The notes below the pieces were generated by a model. It worked only from the letters and a program-made list of their open reading frames with translations. It was not told the DNA's origin and did not search any database. A DNA stretch of 64,000 nucleotides from Mycobacterium paragordonae. Lineage in GTDB: Bacteria > Actinomycetota > Actinomycetes > Mycobacteriales > Mycobacteriaceae. The position numbers and the translations under genes are program-made. The stretch lies in assembly GCF_003614435.1 (NCBI RefSeq), contig NZ_CP025546.1, positions 6,386,001-6,450,000 of the forward strand, given 5' to 3'. This document shows, piece after piece, positions 16,857 through 25,281 of the stretch (position 1 is its first letter; each line of letters starts with the position of its first letter).

Positions 16857-16957
16857 GCCTGACGGGTACCCGGCAGACCGCAGCCCAAACGGCGTGACAT
16901 GGCTTTGACTGGCGTTAACGTCGGCCGACGCGCAGTCCCGGGAATTACACTTCCGCA

Positions 16958-18279
16958 ATGTTCTCGGAGACGCGCTACGCGCTGAACGGGGATCTGCGCG
17001 TCGCCTATCGCGCGTCGCGGGAAGGTCCGCGAGACATGGTGATGATTCCGAACTGGTTCACTTGCTGCGAGCACCAACCTGAGCTGCCGTCACTTCGAGG
17101 ATGGATCGAGGCGATGACATCGCTCGGTCGCCTGATCTTCTTCGATCAGCCGGGTACCGGAGCGTCTGATCCGGTCGAGCCGGGCGCGCTGCCGACGTTG
17201 GAGCAGTGGACCGACAGCGTCGCAGCAGTGTTGGACGACCTGGGGTGTCGCGACGCGGTCCTGGTCGCGTCGAACTTCGCGTTCGCACCGGCTGCGCTGT
17301 TCGCGGCGACATATCCGTCGCGTACCGCCGCGCTGGTCGTGCTGGACGGTTATGCGGATGCGAGGGGCACCGCATTCGCTCGAGACAAAGCCCCCCCCCC
17401 CCCCCCCCCGCGCTAGCCCGCATGTGGGGCAGCGGCATCATTCCGCATCTGAATAATCCGGACATGCCATGGAACGAGGAGATCCGGGCAACCTGGGCCC
17501 GACACGAACGCCTCGCGGCCAGCCCGAGGACCGTCGCCCTCATGTTCCCTCTGGTTACCGAATTGGACGTGCGGGCGGTCCTTCCGACCATCCGCGTGCC
17601 CACCATTGTCATCCACCACGCCGACGGCGTGACCATCCCGCCTGTGAAGGGCAGATTCATCGCCGAGCACATACCTGGTGCGAAATATGTTGAGGTGCCA
17701 GATCACAACCTGTTGCACTTCGTCGAGCCATGGCGCGAGTCCTTTCAGGAGATCGCTGAGTTCCTCACTGGTCAGCAGCCCGAAGTGGCCGATGACCGGG
17801 TGCTCGCCACGGTGTTGTTCACCGACATCGTGGACTCCACGCGGCGCGCTGCGGAGATGGGCGACCGCAACTGGCATGCACTGCTCGACGCGCACGACGC
17901 GGTTGTCCGAGCACAACTCAGTCGGTTTCGGGGACGCGAGGTCAACAGCACGGGCGACGGGTTCCTCGCGATGTTCGACGGTCCGCAGCGGGCGATCCGG
18001 TGCGCGGTGGCCATTCGTGATGCGGTGCGGGCGTTGGGCATCCAGGTGCGCGCGGGGTTGCATACCGGTGAGTGCGAGGTGCGCGGTGCGGACCTCGGTG
18101 GGATCGCGGTGCATATCGGCGCGCGGGTCAGTGCGCTGGCCGGAGCCGATGAGGTGGTGGTGTCGAGCACGCTGCGTGACCTGGTGATCGGGTCGGGACT
18201 CGAGTTCGCCGACCGCGGCGTGCACCAGCTCAATGGTGTGCCCGGCGAGTGGCGTTTATTCGCCGTCGCCTCTGCGTGA
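16958..18279 (+). pseudogene. lipJ: Rv1900c/LipJ-type alpha/beta-hydrolase-adenylate cyclase, frame broken at a 19-C tract
   Basis: Residues 1-145 (16958-17390) and the rest (17410-18279) are two halves of one protein in different frames. In the given sequence the first frame ends PPPPPPR-stop at 17416; 17 or 20 C would join the halves (about 440 residues). The hydrolase half has a degenerate elbow (VASNFAF instead of GxSxG). The class III cyclase domain has metal Asp in VLFTDIVDST and STGDGF, but the substrate-defining Lys is Asn (EVNSTGDG) and the catalytic Asn is His (AVHIGAR). Those two substitutions are the ones described for M. tuberculosis Rv1900c (N342, H402), which is still active. 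The break may be a real phase switch, a decayed gene or a homopolymer sequencing error. Confidence 0.85.
17391..17409 (+). repeat. 19-base cytosine homopolymer inside a coding region
   Basis: Nineteen consecutive C, directly at the join between the hydrolase and cyclase parts. The coding frame is restored with 17 or 20 C. Such tracts are prone to slippage in vivo and to miscounting in sequencing. Confidence 0.95.
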
Positions 18280-18299
18280 ACCGGTGCCCGGCCGCCCAG

Positions 18300-19766
18300 C
18301 TAAAAGGGTGGGGGTTCGTCGTCGGGTGGGCCGGTGGCGGTGATGCGGGCTTGGTGGTTGGCGCGGCGTTCGGCGGTGACGCGGGCGGCGCGGGCTTGGG
18401 TGCGGGTGCGCCGGCGGGTGGGCATCATCGCGGTGCGTTCGGCGCAGTAATCCGCCGGTGGGGTTTGGGCTTCGGGGGCGGGCATCCCGCCCACCGCGTG
18501 GCACAGGCTGGGAAACAGCAAGGCGCTGCCGGGGGTGGTGACGTGGGTGTCCCCGGCCGGGGAGGTCAGGATCAAGGTGCCGTCGGCGAGTTGTTTCTCG
18601 GTCCAGCCCCAGAACGTTTTCATCAAATGATGCGTACGGCAGTAGCACTTGAGGTTGCCGGCGTGGGTGGGCCCACCGGAGGCGTAGGGGGTGGTGTGGT
18701 CGACGTCGCAGTGCGTGGCCGGCACATCGCAGCCCGGCCAGCGACAGGTCAGGTCCCGGGCCCGCACGAAATCGGCGAGCGCTGGTGAGGGGTGGTAGTG
18801 GGGTTCGGGGGCGGCGTAGCCGGGGTGGATCAACGGCACCTGGCGGGCGGTCAACGCCAACTCGGCCAACAGTTCGGGGGTGATGAGGTCTTCGGTGCCC
18901 AGCACACACCCGGGGCTGTCGCTGTGGCCATTGAGGGTGGCTTGTTCGGCGACCACATGGATCACCACCGGCGAGGCGGGCTTGCGCCCGGCGGCGGTGC
19001 AATCGGGCCGGCCGCATTCACAGCCCAGCCGGGTGGCATCGGCGGCCAGCGCCCCCATGGCATCAGCGCGGCGCTGAGCCACCGTGCGCGGATCGTGGGG
19101 GCAGACCGTGGCCGCCAACGCCGAGATCCGCGCATCGAGGGCTTTGGCATCGGTGCTGCGCAGGCGTCCCTCCACCTGGCACAACCCGTTGAGCTCCTGG
19201 CTGATCCACACCTCCCGATCAGCCTGGGCCTCTGTGCGCCGCCGGACGGCATCGGCGTCGGCGTTGGCGACGATCTGGTCGATCTTCTGCGACAGCCGCC
19301 CCCGGCTCAACGAGGGCCAGCGTGTCACCCGCGCGGCGATCTTGTCGTCCACCGCCGCCAGCACCTGGGGGTCCTCGATCAGATCGGTGCGGAACACGAT
19401 CGTGGCGAACGCCTCCAGGTCGATGTCCCCGGCACACAACACCGCCGCGACCTGCGGTAGGCGCTCGCGCATCGCCCGGGCATAATGCAGCTTGGTCTCC
19501 GCGCGGCCCTGGCTGATCTTCAGCCCCGCGGCCACCTCCCCGGCCACCGCCTTGAACGTGTCGATCGCCCACTGACCCCTCTCAGAGCCCGCCACCGAGC
19601 GGTGGGAGAACAACTGCCCGATCCCCACCAACTCCGCGGCCTGGGCCTGATTGACCACCCGCGCCGCCGCACCGATCCGCGTCATCCAGCCCACCGAGTC
19701 TTCGGTCTTTTCTAGAAGTGCCCTGCGGTGGGCCACCACCTCCAGGTAGCCGTCATACCCTTCCAT
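18300..19766 (-). pseudogene. 13E12-type DUF222/HNH endonuclease gene, 5' end displaced by an IS
   Basis: The body encodes 488 residues: a DUF222 helical region (about 30-330) and a C-terminal HNH nuclease motif, CRWPGCDVPATHCDVDHTTPYA followed by GNLKCYCRTHH. The present first ATG (19766) lies inside the 15-bp target duplication of the IS481-like element. Joining across that element gives the original start at 21252, MFDRLPFLAPGMEGYDGYLEVV, so the IS hit codon about 7-12 and removed the native start, promoter and SOS box. The body may still be translated from the duplicated ATG if an IS promoter reads out; otherwise it is silent. Convergent with the cyclase gene. Confidence 0.85.
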
Positions 19767-19778
19767 CCCGGGTGCGAG
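19764..19778. repeat. Left target-site duplication of the IS481-like element
   Basis: CATCCCGGGTGCGAG, identical to 21217-21231 on the other side of the element. Confidence 0.9.
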
Positions 19779-21216
19779 TGTGATGTCTCAGGACATCGGT
19801 GACAGTTCTGTGTCAGGACATCGGTGCCAGTTGGTGTGTCAGGACTTCGGTGACGTTTTGTCGTCGTTTTTGGGGTGTGGGCCGCGGGGTCGTCCGTTGC
19901 CGACGTAAGTCACCCCGGGTGCGGGTCTTGTGTGCTCGATGAGGACTTCGCCGTCCAGGTCGGCGACGATGATCTTGTCGCCGTTGGTGACGACCAGGAC
20001 CTGGTCAAAGCCGCGTCGTCCATCGACCTTGTACTGGACCCCCGCGAGCATGAATGTTCCGGCGGTGGTCAGTGTCCTGACGCTGGTGCCGGCGGGCAGG
20101 TCTTTGGGTGCGGGTGCAGGCCGGTGCCGCTTAAGTGCAGCTTGGACGAAGAAGGGCTGGTCGGGTTTGGGGCGGGGAGCCTGCGCCTTCTCGGTGGCCT
20201 CCCAGGCCGCGCGGGGTGTGATGCGGCCAGGCAGCCCTTGGTGGGGGCGCTCGTTGTTGTAGATGTCGTCGAAGGCGTCGATTTGGGTCTGCAACTCGGC
20301 CAGCGTGCTCGCGAGAGGCTGCTTGTCCAAGTAGCGGAACAAGGTCTGATGGAAGCGTTCGTTCTTGCCCTGGGTGGTCGGTTTGTAGGGCTTGCCGGTC
20401 ATCGCCGCCACGCCCAGGCTTGCGAGGTGTTCTACGAGCTGGCCCAGGTATCCACGCCGCGAGGGGTTAAGCGCGAGCCCGTTGTCCGACAGCAGTCGTT
20501 GGGGCACTCCGTGGGCGGCGATGGCCTTGTCCACCACTGCGATCGCGTCCGTGGCGGTCTCGCTGAATGCGACGTGGGAAGCGACCGCGTAGCGGGAGTG
20601 GTCGTCGATGAGCTGGAAGATTACGCACTTTCGTCCGCCGCTCAGCACGTACTCGGTCGCGTCGAGTTGCCAGCACGCATTCGGCGCCGGATAGACGAAC
20701 CGCCGCCATGCCGAGCGGGGCTTCTTCTTCGGCTCCAGACGAGCCACGCCAGCCTCACGGAAGATGCGCGCCAGCGATGCCGTGGAAGGCACCGGTTGTA
20801 GGCCCATCGCGCGCATCTTTTCGTGCACACTGATCGGCCCGTGATCCAGGCCGGAGGCCTCCAGTGCGGCACGCACGGCCACAGCCTGCTCCTTGATCGC
20901 ATCGCTCAACTTCGATGGGCTCGACTTAGGTCGTCTCGTCCTGGGTTCAAGTACTGCGGCCGGCCCGTCGGCCCTGGCGCGTTTACGCAACTCGTAGAAC
21001 GACTTGCGGGAGATGCCGTACTCGGCGCAGAACGTCGAAACCGCCCCGCGGGGCGCGTCATCGGGCCACTGCGAGATAGCAAGCCGGACCAGAGGATCGA
21101 TCGGTTCATTAACAGCCACCACCCGAACCCTGAGGCAGAAATGTCACCACCAACACAGCCCGAACTGTCACCGATGTCCTGACACAGAACTGTCACCGAT
21201 GTCCTGGGAGATGACA
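19779..21216 (-). mobile_element. IS481-family-like insertion sequence, 1438 bp
   Basis: Bounded by identical 15-bp direct repeats (19764-19778 and 21217-21231). Ends are inverted: the left end reads TGTGATGTCTCAGG, the right end on the other strand TGTCATCTCCCAGG, and the following about 30 bp are nearly identical. A subterminal unit, CAGGACATCGGTGACAG, repeats two or three times inside each end and probably binds transposase. One transposase gene fills the element. The intact duplication and ORF suggest a recent insertion. Confidence 0.92.
19839..21122 (-). CDS. IS481-family transposase
   Basis: 427 residues. N-terminal helix-turn-helix region (AISQWPDDAPRGAVSTFCAEYGISRKSFYELRKRA) and an integrase core with the DDE triad: Asp in CWQLDATEYVL, Asp in RLLSDNGLAL and Glu in GKNERFHQTLF. 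A C-terminal beta domain follows (GTSVRTLTTAGTFMLAGVQYKVDGRRGFDQVLVV). Intact and probably functional. Transcribed toward the interrupted 13E12 gene. Confidence 0.93.
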   Translation of the reverse strand: MVAVNEPIDPLVRLAISQWPDDAPRGAVSTFCAEYGISRKSFYELRKRARADGPAAVLEPRTRRPKSSPSKLSDAIKEQAVAVRAALEASGLDHGPISVHEKMRAMGLQPVPSTASLARIFREAGVARLEPKKKPRSAWRRFVYPAPNACWQLDATEYVLSGGRKCVIFQLIDDHSRYAVASHVAFSETATDAIAVVDKAIAAHGVPQRLLSDNGLALNPSRRGYLGQLVEHLASLGVAAMTGKPYKPTTQGKNERFHQTLFRYLDKQPLASTLAELQTQIDAFDDIYNNERPHQGLPGRITPRAAWEATEKAQAPRPKPDQPFFVQAALKRHRPAPAPKDLPAGTSVRTLTTAGTFMLAGVQYKVDGRRGFDQVLVVTNGDKIIVADLDGEVLIEHTRPAPGVTYVGNGRPRGPHPKNDDKTSPKS

Positions 21217-21231
21217 CATCCCGGGTGCGAG
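21217..21231. repeat. Right target-site duplication of the IS481-like element
   Basis: CATCCCGGGTGCGAG, the second copy of the duplicated target; on the minus strand it encodes the LAPGM of the original 13E12 N terminus. Confidence 0.9.
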
Positions 21232-21244
21232 GAACGGCAGTCTA

Positions 21245-21265
21245 TCGAACATACTTTCGATTATA
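21245..21265 (-). promoter_or_regulatory. SOS (LexA) box overlapping a leaderless promoter and start codon of the 13E12 gene
   Basis: TCGAACATACTTTCGA at 21245-21260 differs by one base from the mycobacterial SOS consensus TCGAAC-N4-GTTCGA. On the minus strand a perfect TATAAT (-10) occupies 21265-21260, and the ATG (21252-21250) starts 8 bp after it, so the transcript would begin at or near the start codon. LexA control of 13E12 genes is established in M. tuberculosis. Now it drives only an 18-codon ORF running into the IS end. Confidence 0.75.
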
Positions 21266-21284
21266 GCCTCTACCCCTGACCGCG

Positions 21285-22639
21285 TTGACTCGTCAGAAAT
21301 GCGCGCGAAAGGGTGATTCGTTGCCTCATCGAGAATGCGCGCGTGGACGGCGCGCCTGCCTGGTCGGGTCAGCAATGAGTTCGGTAGGCCCGGTTGATGG
21401 GGTTGACATTGGCAGAGCGCAGGGCGGTGACCCAATCAGCGGCGACTCGTTATCAGCAGGCCGGTAAGCGCGGTAAGACCCGGATTCTTGACGAGTTGTG
21501 CGCCAACACGGGCTGGCATCGCAGCCATGCCCGCAAGGCACTTAAAGCCGCGCTGGCCCCCAGGATCATGTCTGCACGAAGTCCGCGGCCCGTGAAATAC
21601 GGCGAGGATGTGATTGCTGCGCTGACGATCTGCTGGACGGTGCTGGGCATGCCCGCCGGCAAACGGCTCGCACCCATGCTCACCGAGCTGGTAGCCGTGC
21701 TGCGCCACTTCCGGGAGCTGGTCATCAGTGACGAGACGGCGGCACTGCTGGTATCGATGTCGGCGGCCACCATCGATCGCCGCCTGGCCGATGAACGGGC
21801 CAGATACAAGATCAAAGGACGCGTGGGCACCAAGCCGGGGTCGCTGATCCGAAGTCAGATCCCGGTGCGCACCTGGGCCCAATGGGATGACGCTGTGCCC
21901 GGCTTCGTCGAGATCGACACGGTCTTCCATGACGGCGGCAATCGGGGTGGAGGCCATGCGTTCACGTTGACGGTCACCGATATCGCCACCGGCTGGACCG
22001 AAAGCCGCTCGCTACCGGACAGGACGGCCAAACACATCCTGGCCGCCCTCAATCAGATCGCCGCCGCGATGCCGTTCCCGATCCTCGGCGTGGACTGCGA
22101 TAACGGATCGGAATTCATCAACGACGACCTCTTGGCATGGTGCCAAGACCGGCGAATCACCTTCACCCGGTCACGGCCGGGCAACAAGAACGACGGCTGC
22201 CACGTCGAGCAGAAGAACTGGGTGGTGGTCCGCACCGTGGTCGGCTACTACCGCTACGACACAGCGTCAGAACTCCTGCTACTCAACGAGATCTGGCGAC
22301 TGCAGTCACAGCTGACCAACTACTTCCACCCCCAGCAGAAATTGGTATCCAAAGTCCGCAAAGGCGCCAAGGTATCCAGAAAACACGACACGGCCACCAC
22401 CCCGTTTCACCGGGCGACCGACCACCCGAGTATGACCCTGGACCGCATCGTGGCGCTCAAGCGGACCTACTCACTGATCAACCCAGCCGCCACCCAACGC
22501 CAGATCCAGGCGTTGACCAACCAACTCTTCACCCTGACCACCAGCAAAGCCCCAGCCGGCGTCCCGACTCCACTCACCAAGCGCGCACGTTCACGTGAGG
22601 CAACCAACAACCCTTCGCGCGCATCTTGACATGAGGCAA
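21285..22639 (+). mobile_element. Second insertion sequence, ISNCY-like, about 1.36 kb
   Basis: Approximate ends are inverted: TTGACTCGTCAGAAATGCGC at the left (21285 on) and, read on the other strand, TTGCCTCATGTCAAGATGCG from 22639 inward, both continuing GCGCGAA. A second inverted pair lies inside: TTGCCTCATCGAGAATGCGC near 21321 and its relative TTGCCTCACGTGAACGTGCG ending near 22603. No target duplication could be identified, so the borders are uncertain by a few bases. It sits about 20 bp upstream of the orphaned 13E12 promoter. Confidence 0.75.
21394..22629 (+). CDS. DDE integrase-core transposase (ISNCY-like)
   Basis: 411 residues as called from the GTG/ATG cluster at 21394 (the Met at codon 2 is equally possible). 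HTH region first (TRYQQAGKRGKTRILDELCANTGWHRSHARKALK), then the rve core: Asp in FVEIDTVFHDGG, Asp in GVDCDNGSEFIN, Glu in NKNDGCHVEQKNWVVVR. The RSRPGNKNDGCHVEQKN motif is typical of transposases filed under ISNCY as I know them; family assignment is tentative. No stop or frameshift is visible, so the enzyme may be active. Confidence 0.85.
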   Translation: MMGLTLAERRAVTQSAATRYQQAGKRGKTRILDELCANTGWHRSHARKALKAALAPRIMSARSPRPVKYGEDVIAALTICWTVLGMPAGKRLAPMLTELVAVLRHFRELVISDETAALLVSMSAATIDRRLADERARYKIKGRVGTKPGSLIRSQIPVRTWAQWDDAVPGFVEIDTVFHDGGNRGGGHAFTLTVTDIATGWTESRSLPDRTAKHILAALNQIAAAMPFPILGVDCDNGSEFINDDLLAWCQDRRITFTRSRPGNKNDGCHVEQKNWVVVRTVVGYYRYDTASELLLLNEIWRLQSQLTNYFHPQQKLVSKVRKGAKVSRKHDTATTPFHRATDHPSMTLDRIVALKRTYSLINPAATQRQIQALTNQLFTLTTSKAPAGVPTPLTKRARSREATNNPSRAS

Positions 22640-22686
22640 CTTGATGACAGGGCTCGATCGTGTCAAGAGGGCGACGTGACCCCAGG

Positions 22687-23151
22687 TCAGAGCCGGTCTT
22701 TGACCGCCGCGGACAGCCGCGAGCCGTCGGCCTTCCCCTCGGCGATCCCGGTCGCGACCTTCATCACCAGGCCCATCTCCTTCATCGAGGGCGCGTGGCC
22801 GAGTGTCTCGGCAACCTGGGCGATCGCGGTTTCGACGACGTCGACCACCTCGGCATCGGTCAGCGGTGTCGGCAGGTACTCGTCGATGATGCGCGCCTCG
22901 GCATGCTCGTTGGCGGCGAGCTCGCCACGACCGTTCTGCGTGTAGATCTCGGCGGCTTCACCGCGCTTGCGGGACTCCTTGGCCAGCACTTTGAGAACCT
23001 CGTCGTCGGAGAGCTCCTTAGCCTCCTTGCCCGAAACCTCTTCGGTCTGAATTGCGGCCAACAGCATGCGCAACGTCGCGGTGCGCAGCTTGTCCTGCGC
23101 CTTCATCGAGTCGGTCAGGTCGGCCCGCAGCCGGGATTTGAGTTCCGCCAT
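22687..23151 (-). CDS. GatB/YqeY domain protein
   Basis: 154 residues, full length for the family. [34 protein letters not shown] opens the helical YqeY domain; [25 protein letters not shown] and [12 protein letters not shown] are family signatures. Related to the tail of the GatB amidotransferase subunit, thought to touch tRNA, but its role alone is not settled. Matches Rv3688c in position and marks the point where synteny with M. tuberculosis resumes after the second IS. Confidence 0.9.
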   Translation of the reverse strand: MAELKSRLRADLTDSMKAQDKLRTATLRMLLAAIQTEEVSGKEAKELSDDEVLKVLAKESRKRGEAAEIYTQNGRGELAANEHAEARIIDEYLPTPLTDAEVVDVVETAIAQVAETLGHAPSMKEMGLVMKVATGIAEGKADGSRLSAAVKDRL

Positions 23152-23251
23152 TCCAGAGACGCTACGCGTTGCCGCGGGGACCTACATTGAGAAATGCACC
23201 AACCGCCGACAGGATGTACCCCATGACAACCGACGACAGCCGCCGCCTACG

Positions 23252-24622
23252 GTGAGCACGCTGCCGCCTGAATACCCGGATGACACGTCACCGGGATCCG
23301 CCGGCCAAGAGCCGACCCCGGCATACGAGCCGCCCCCCGCGTACCAGCCGCCGCCGGCATACCAGCCGCCCCCGGCATACGGACCGCCTCCCGCATACGC
23401 CGTGCCCGGCGGGTACGGCCCGTCCCCGGGCTACGGCCCGCCTCCCGGCTACGGCCAACCTCCCGGCTACGGGCAGCCCGCCGGCTACGGCCCACCTCCC
23501 GGCTACGGCCCACCTCCGGGCTACGGGCAGCCCGCGGGCTACGGCCAACCCCCGGGCTACAGCCAACCCCCCGGCTACGGCCCGCCCCCGGGTTACGGCC
23601 CGCCCCCGGGTTACGGCCCGACGCCTCCCGGCTACGGCCCGCCCCTCATCCCGGGCGCGAACAAACCCGGCATCATCCCGCTGCGGCCGCTCACTCTGAG
23701 CGACATCTTCAACGGCGCCGTCGGCTACATCCGGGCCAACCCGAAACCGACCCTCGGCATCACCGCCATGGTCGTGGTCGTCATGCAGGTCATCTCGCTG
23801 CTGGCGACCGTCGGTCCACTCGCGGCGGCAAATTCATTGCAGAGCAACAAGTCCGAGCCCAGCCTCGGAGCCGTCGGGGCATGGACGGCATCGCTGGGCG
23901 GCAGCGCCCTGGTCAGCTGGCTGGGCAGCATGCTGCTGAGCGGGATGCTCACCGTCATCGTCGGGCGCGCGGTCTTCGGCTCGCCGATCACCATCGCCGA
24001 AGCATGGGCCAAGGTCCGCGGCCGGCTCCTGGCCCTGCTCGGCCTGGCGCTGCTGGAGGCCGTCGGATTGGCCGTCATCATCGGGTTGGTGGTGGTGATC
24101 CTGATCGGCGTAGGTGTGGCCGCCAACGCCGGTGTAGCGGTACTGCTCGGTTTCCCGCTGCTGTTGTTGGTGGTCGCGCTGCTGGCCTACGCCTATACGG
24201 TGCTGCTGTTCGCGCCGGTCCTGATTGTGCTGGAGCGGCTCCCGGTATTCGACGCCATCACGAGATCATTCCGCCTGGTGCGCAACGGCTTTTGGCGGGT
24301 CCTGGGCATACGTGTGCTGGCGGCCATGGTGGTCGGCATCGTCGGGGGGGCGATCTCGGCACCCTTCAGCATCGTCGGTCAAGTGCTGCTGATGGGCGCG
24401 TCGAGCACCACCACGCTGCTGGTCGGCACCGCGTTGTCGTCCATCGGAGGAGGTATCAGCCAGATCGTCACCACGCCGTTCGTCGCCGGCGTCGTTGTCC
24501 TGCTGTACACCGACCGGCGCATCCGCGCGGAGGCGTTCGACCTGGTGCTGCAGACGGGTGCGGCCGGTGGGCCGGCCGCCGTGGAGTCCACCGACAACCT
24601 CTGGCTTACCCGGCCTTACTGA
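23252..24622 (+). CDS. Membrane protein with long Pro/Tyr/Gly-repeat N terminus (Rv3689-like)
   Basis: 456 residues from the GTG at 23252. An ATG at 23223 reads MTTDDSRR and stops after 10 codons; it would join the main frame only with a one-base change, so the true start or a frameshift is open. Residues about 20-135 are repeats of PPPAYQ and PPGYGQ type, predicted disordered and cytoplasmic. About 150-445 hold five to six hydrophobic helices, starting after the conserved [21 protein letters not shown]. First gene of a five-gene run to the DUF58 gene. Function unknown. Confidence 0.8.
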   Translation: MSTLPPEYPDDTSPGSAGQEPTPAYEPPPAYQPPPAYQPPPAYGPPPAYAVPGGYGPSPGYGPPPGYGQPPGYGQPAGYGPPPGYGPPPGYGQPAGYGQPPGYSQPPGYGPPPGYGPPPGYGPTPPGYGPPLIPGANKPGIIPLRPLTLSDIFNGAVGYIRANPKPTLGITAMVVVVMQVISLLATVGPLAAANSLQSNKSEPSLGAVGAWTASLGGSALVSWLGSMLLSGMLTVIVGRAVFGSPITIAEAWAKVRGRLLALLGLALLEAVGLAVIIGLVVVILIGVGVAANAGVAVLLGFPLLLLVVALLAYAYTVLLFAPVLIVLERLPVFDAITRSFRLVRNGFWRVLGIRVLAAMVVGIVGGAISAPFSIVGQVLLMGASSTTTLLVGTALSSIGGGISQIVTTPFVAGVVVLLYTDRRIRAEAFDLVLQTGAAGGPAAVESTDNLWLTRPY

Positions 24623-24630
24623 GGAGCACA

Positions 24631-25281
24631 GTGCCCGCCATCGACATCGACCGCGATGCCGCGCACGATGCTGCGCAGCGCGAGTTGAACAAGCCGATCT
24701 ATCCCAGGCCGTCATTGACCGACGAGATCATCGACAAGATCAATGAATTCCTGTTCAAGCTGGTGCTGAAAACCTCGCACATATCGGGCGGATGGTTCAC
24801 GGTCACCGTGCTCGTGATTCTGGTGGCCATCGCGATCTTCGTCGCGATCCGTATCGCGCGGCGCACCATGCGCACCAGGCGCGGCGGCGACTACGAACTG
24901 TTCGGCGCCGGCCAGCTGACCGCCGCGCAGCATCGCGCGACCGCGGAAGCCTTTGCCGCCGAGGGCAATTGGGCTGCTGCGATCCGACATCGGTTGCGTG
25001 CGGTGGCTCGCGAATTGGAGGAGACGAACGTTCTGACCCAGGTTCCCGGCCGCACCGCCAACGAGCTGGCCCACGACGCCGGCGAAGCACTACCCCATCT
25101 GGTAGGGGAATTATCGCAAGCCGCAACGGCTTTCAACGATGTCACCTACGGCGAGCGCCCGGGAACCCAAGCCGCCTACGAGATGATCGCCGACCTCGAC
25201 GACCATCTGCGGTCAAGGTCCGCCACTTCTGCTGTCACCGCGCAAACCGCGGCACCCGACTCCTGGGCGAAGGTCCGGTGA
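24631..25281 (+). CDS. DUF4129-type membrane protein (Rv3690-like)
   Basis: 216 residues from the GTG at 24631, preceded by GAGGAG. One membrane helix (WFTVTVLVILVAIAIFVAIRIA, about 52-73), then a soluble domain with HRATAEAFAAEGNWAAAIRHRLRAVARELEE and GRTANELA, the C-terminal signature of DUF4129 proteins, a family often tied to MoxR/DUF58 clusters. Overlaps the next gene by GTGA, so it is translated with it. Confidence 0.85.
   Translation: MPAIDIDRDAAHDAAQRELNKPIYPRPSLTDEIIDKINEFLFKLVLKTSHISGGWFTVTVLVILVAIAIFVAIRIARRTMRTRRGGDYELFGAGQLTAAQHRATAEAFAAEGNWAAAIRHRLRAVARELEETNVLTQVPGRTANELAHDAGEALPHLVGELSQAATAFNDVTYGERPGTQAAYEMIADLDDHLRSRSATSAVTAQTAAPDSWAKVR

Noticed and set aside
23300..23650. 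Regular short repeats resembling a CRISPR or minisatellite
   Set aside because: They encode in-frame PPGYGQ-type repeats; there are no unique spacers of constant length.
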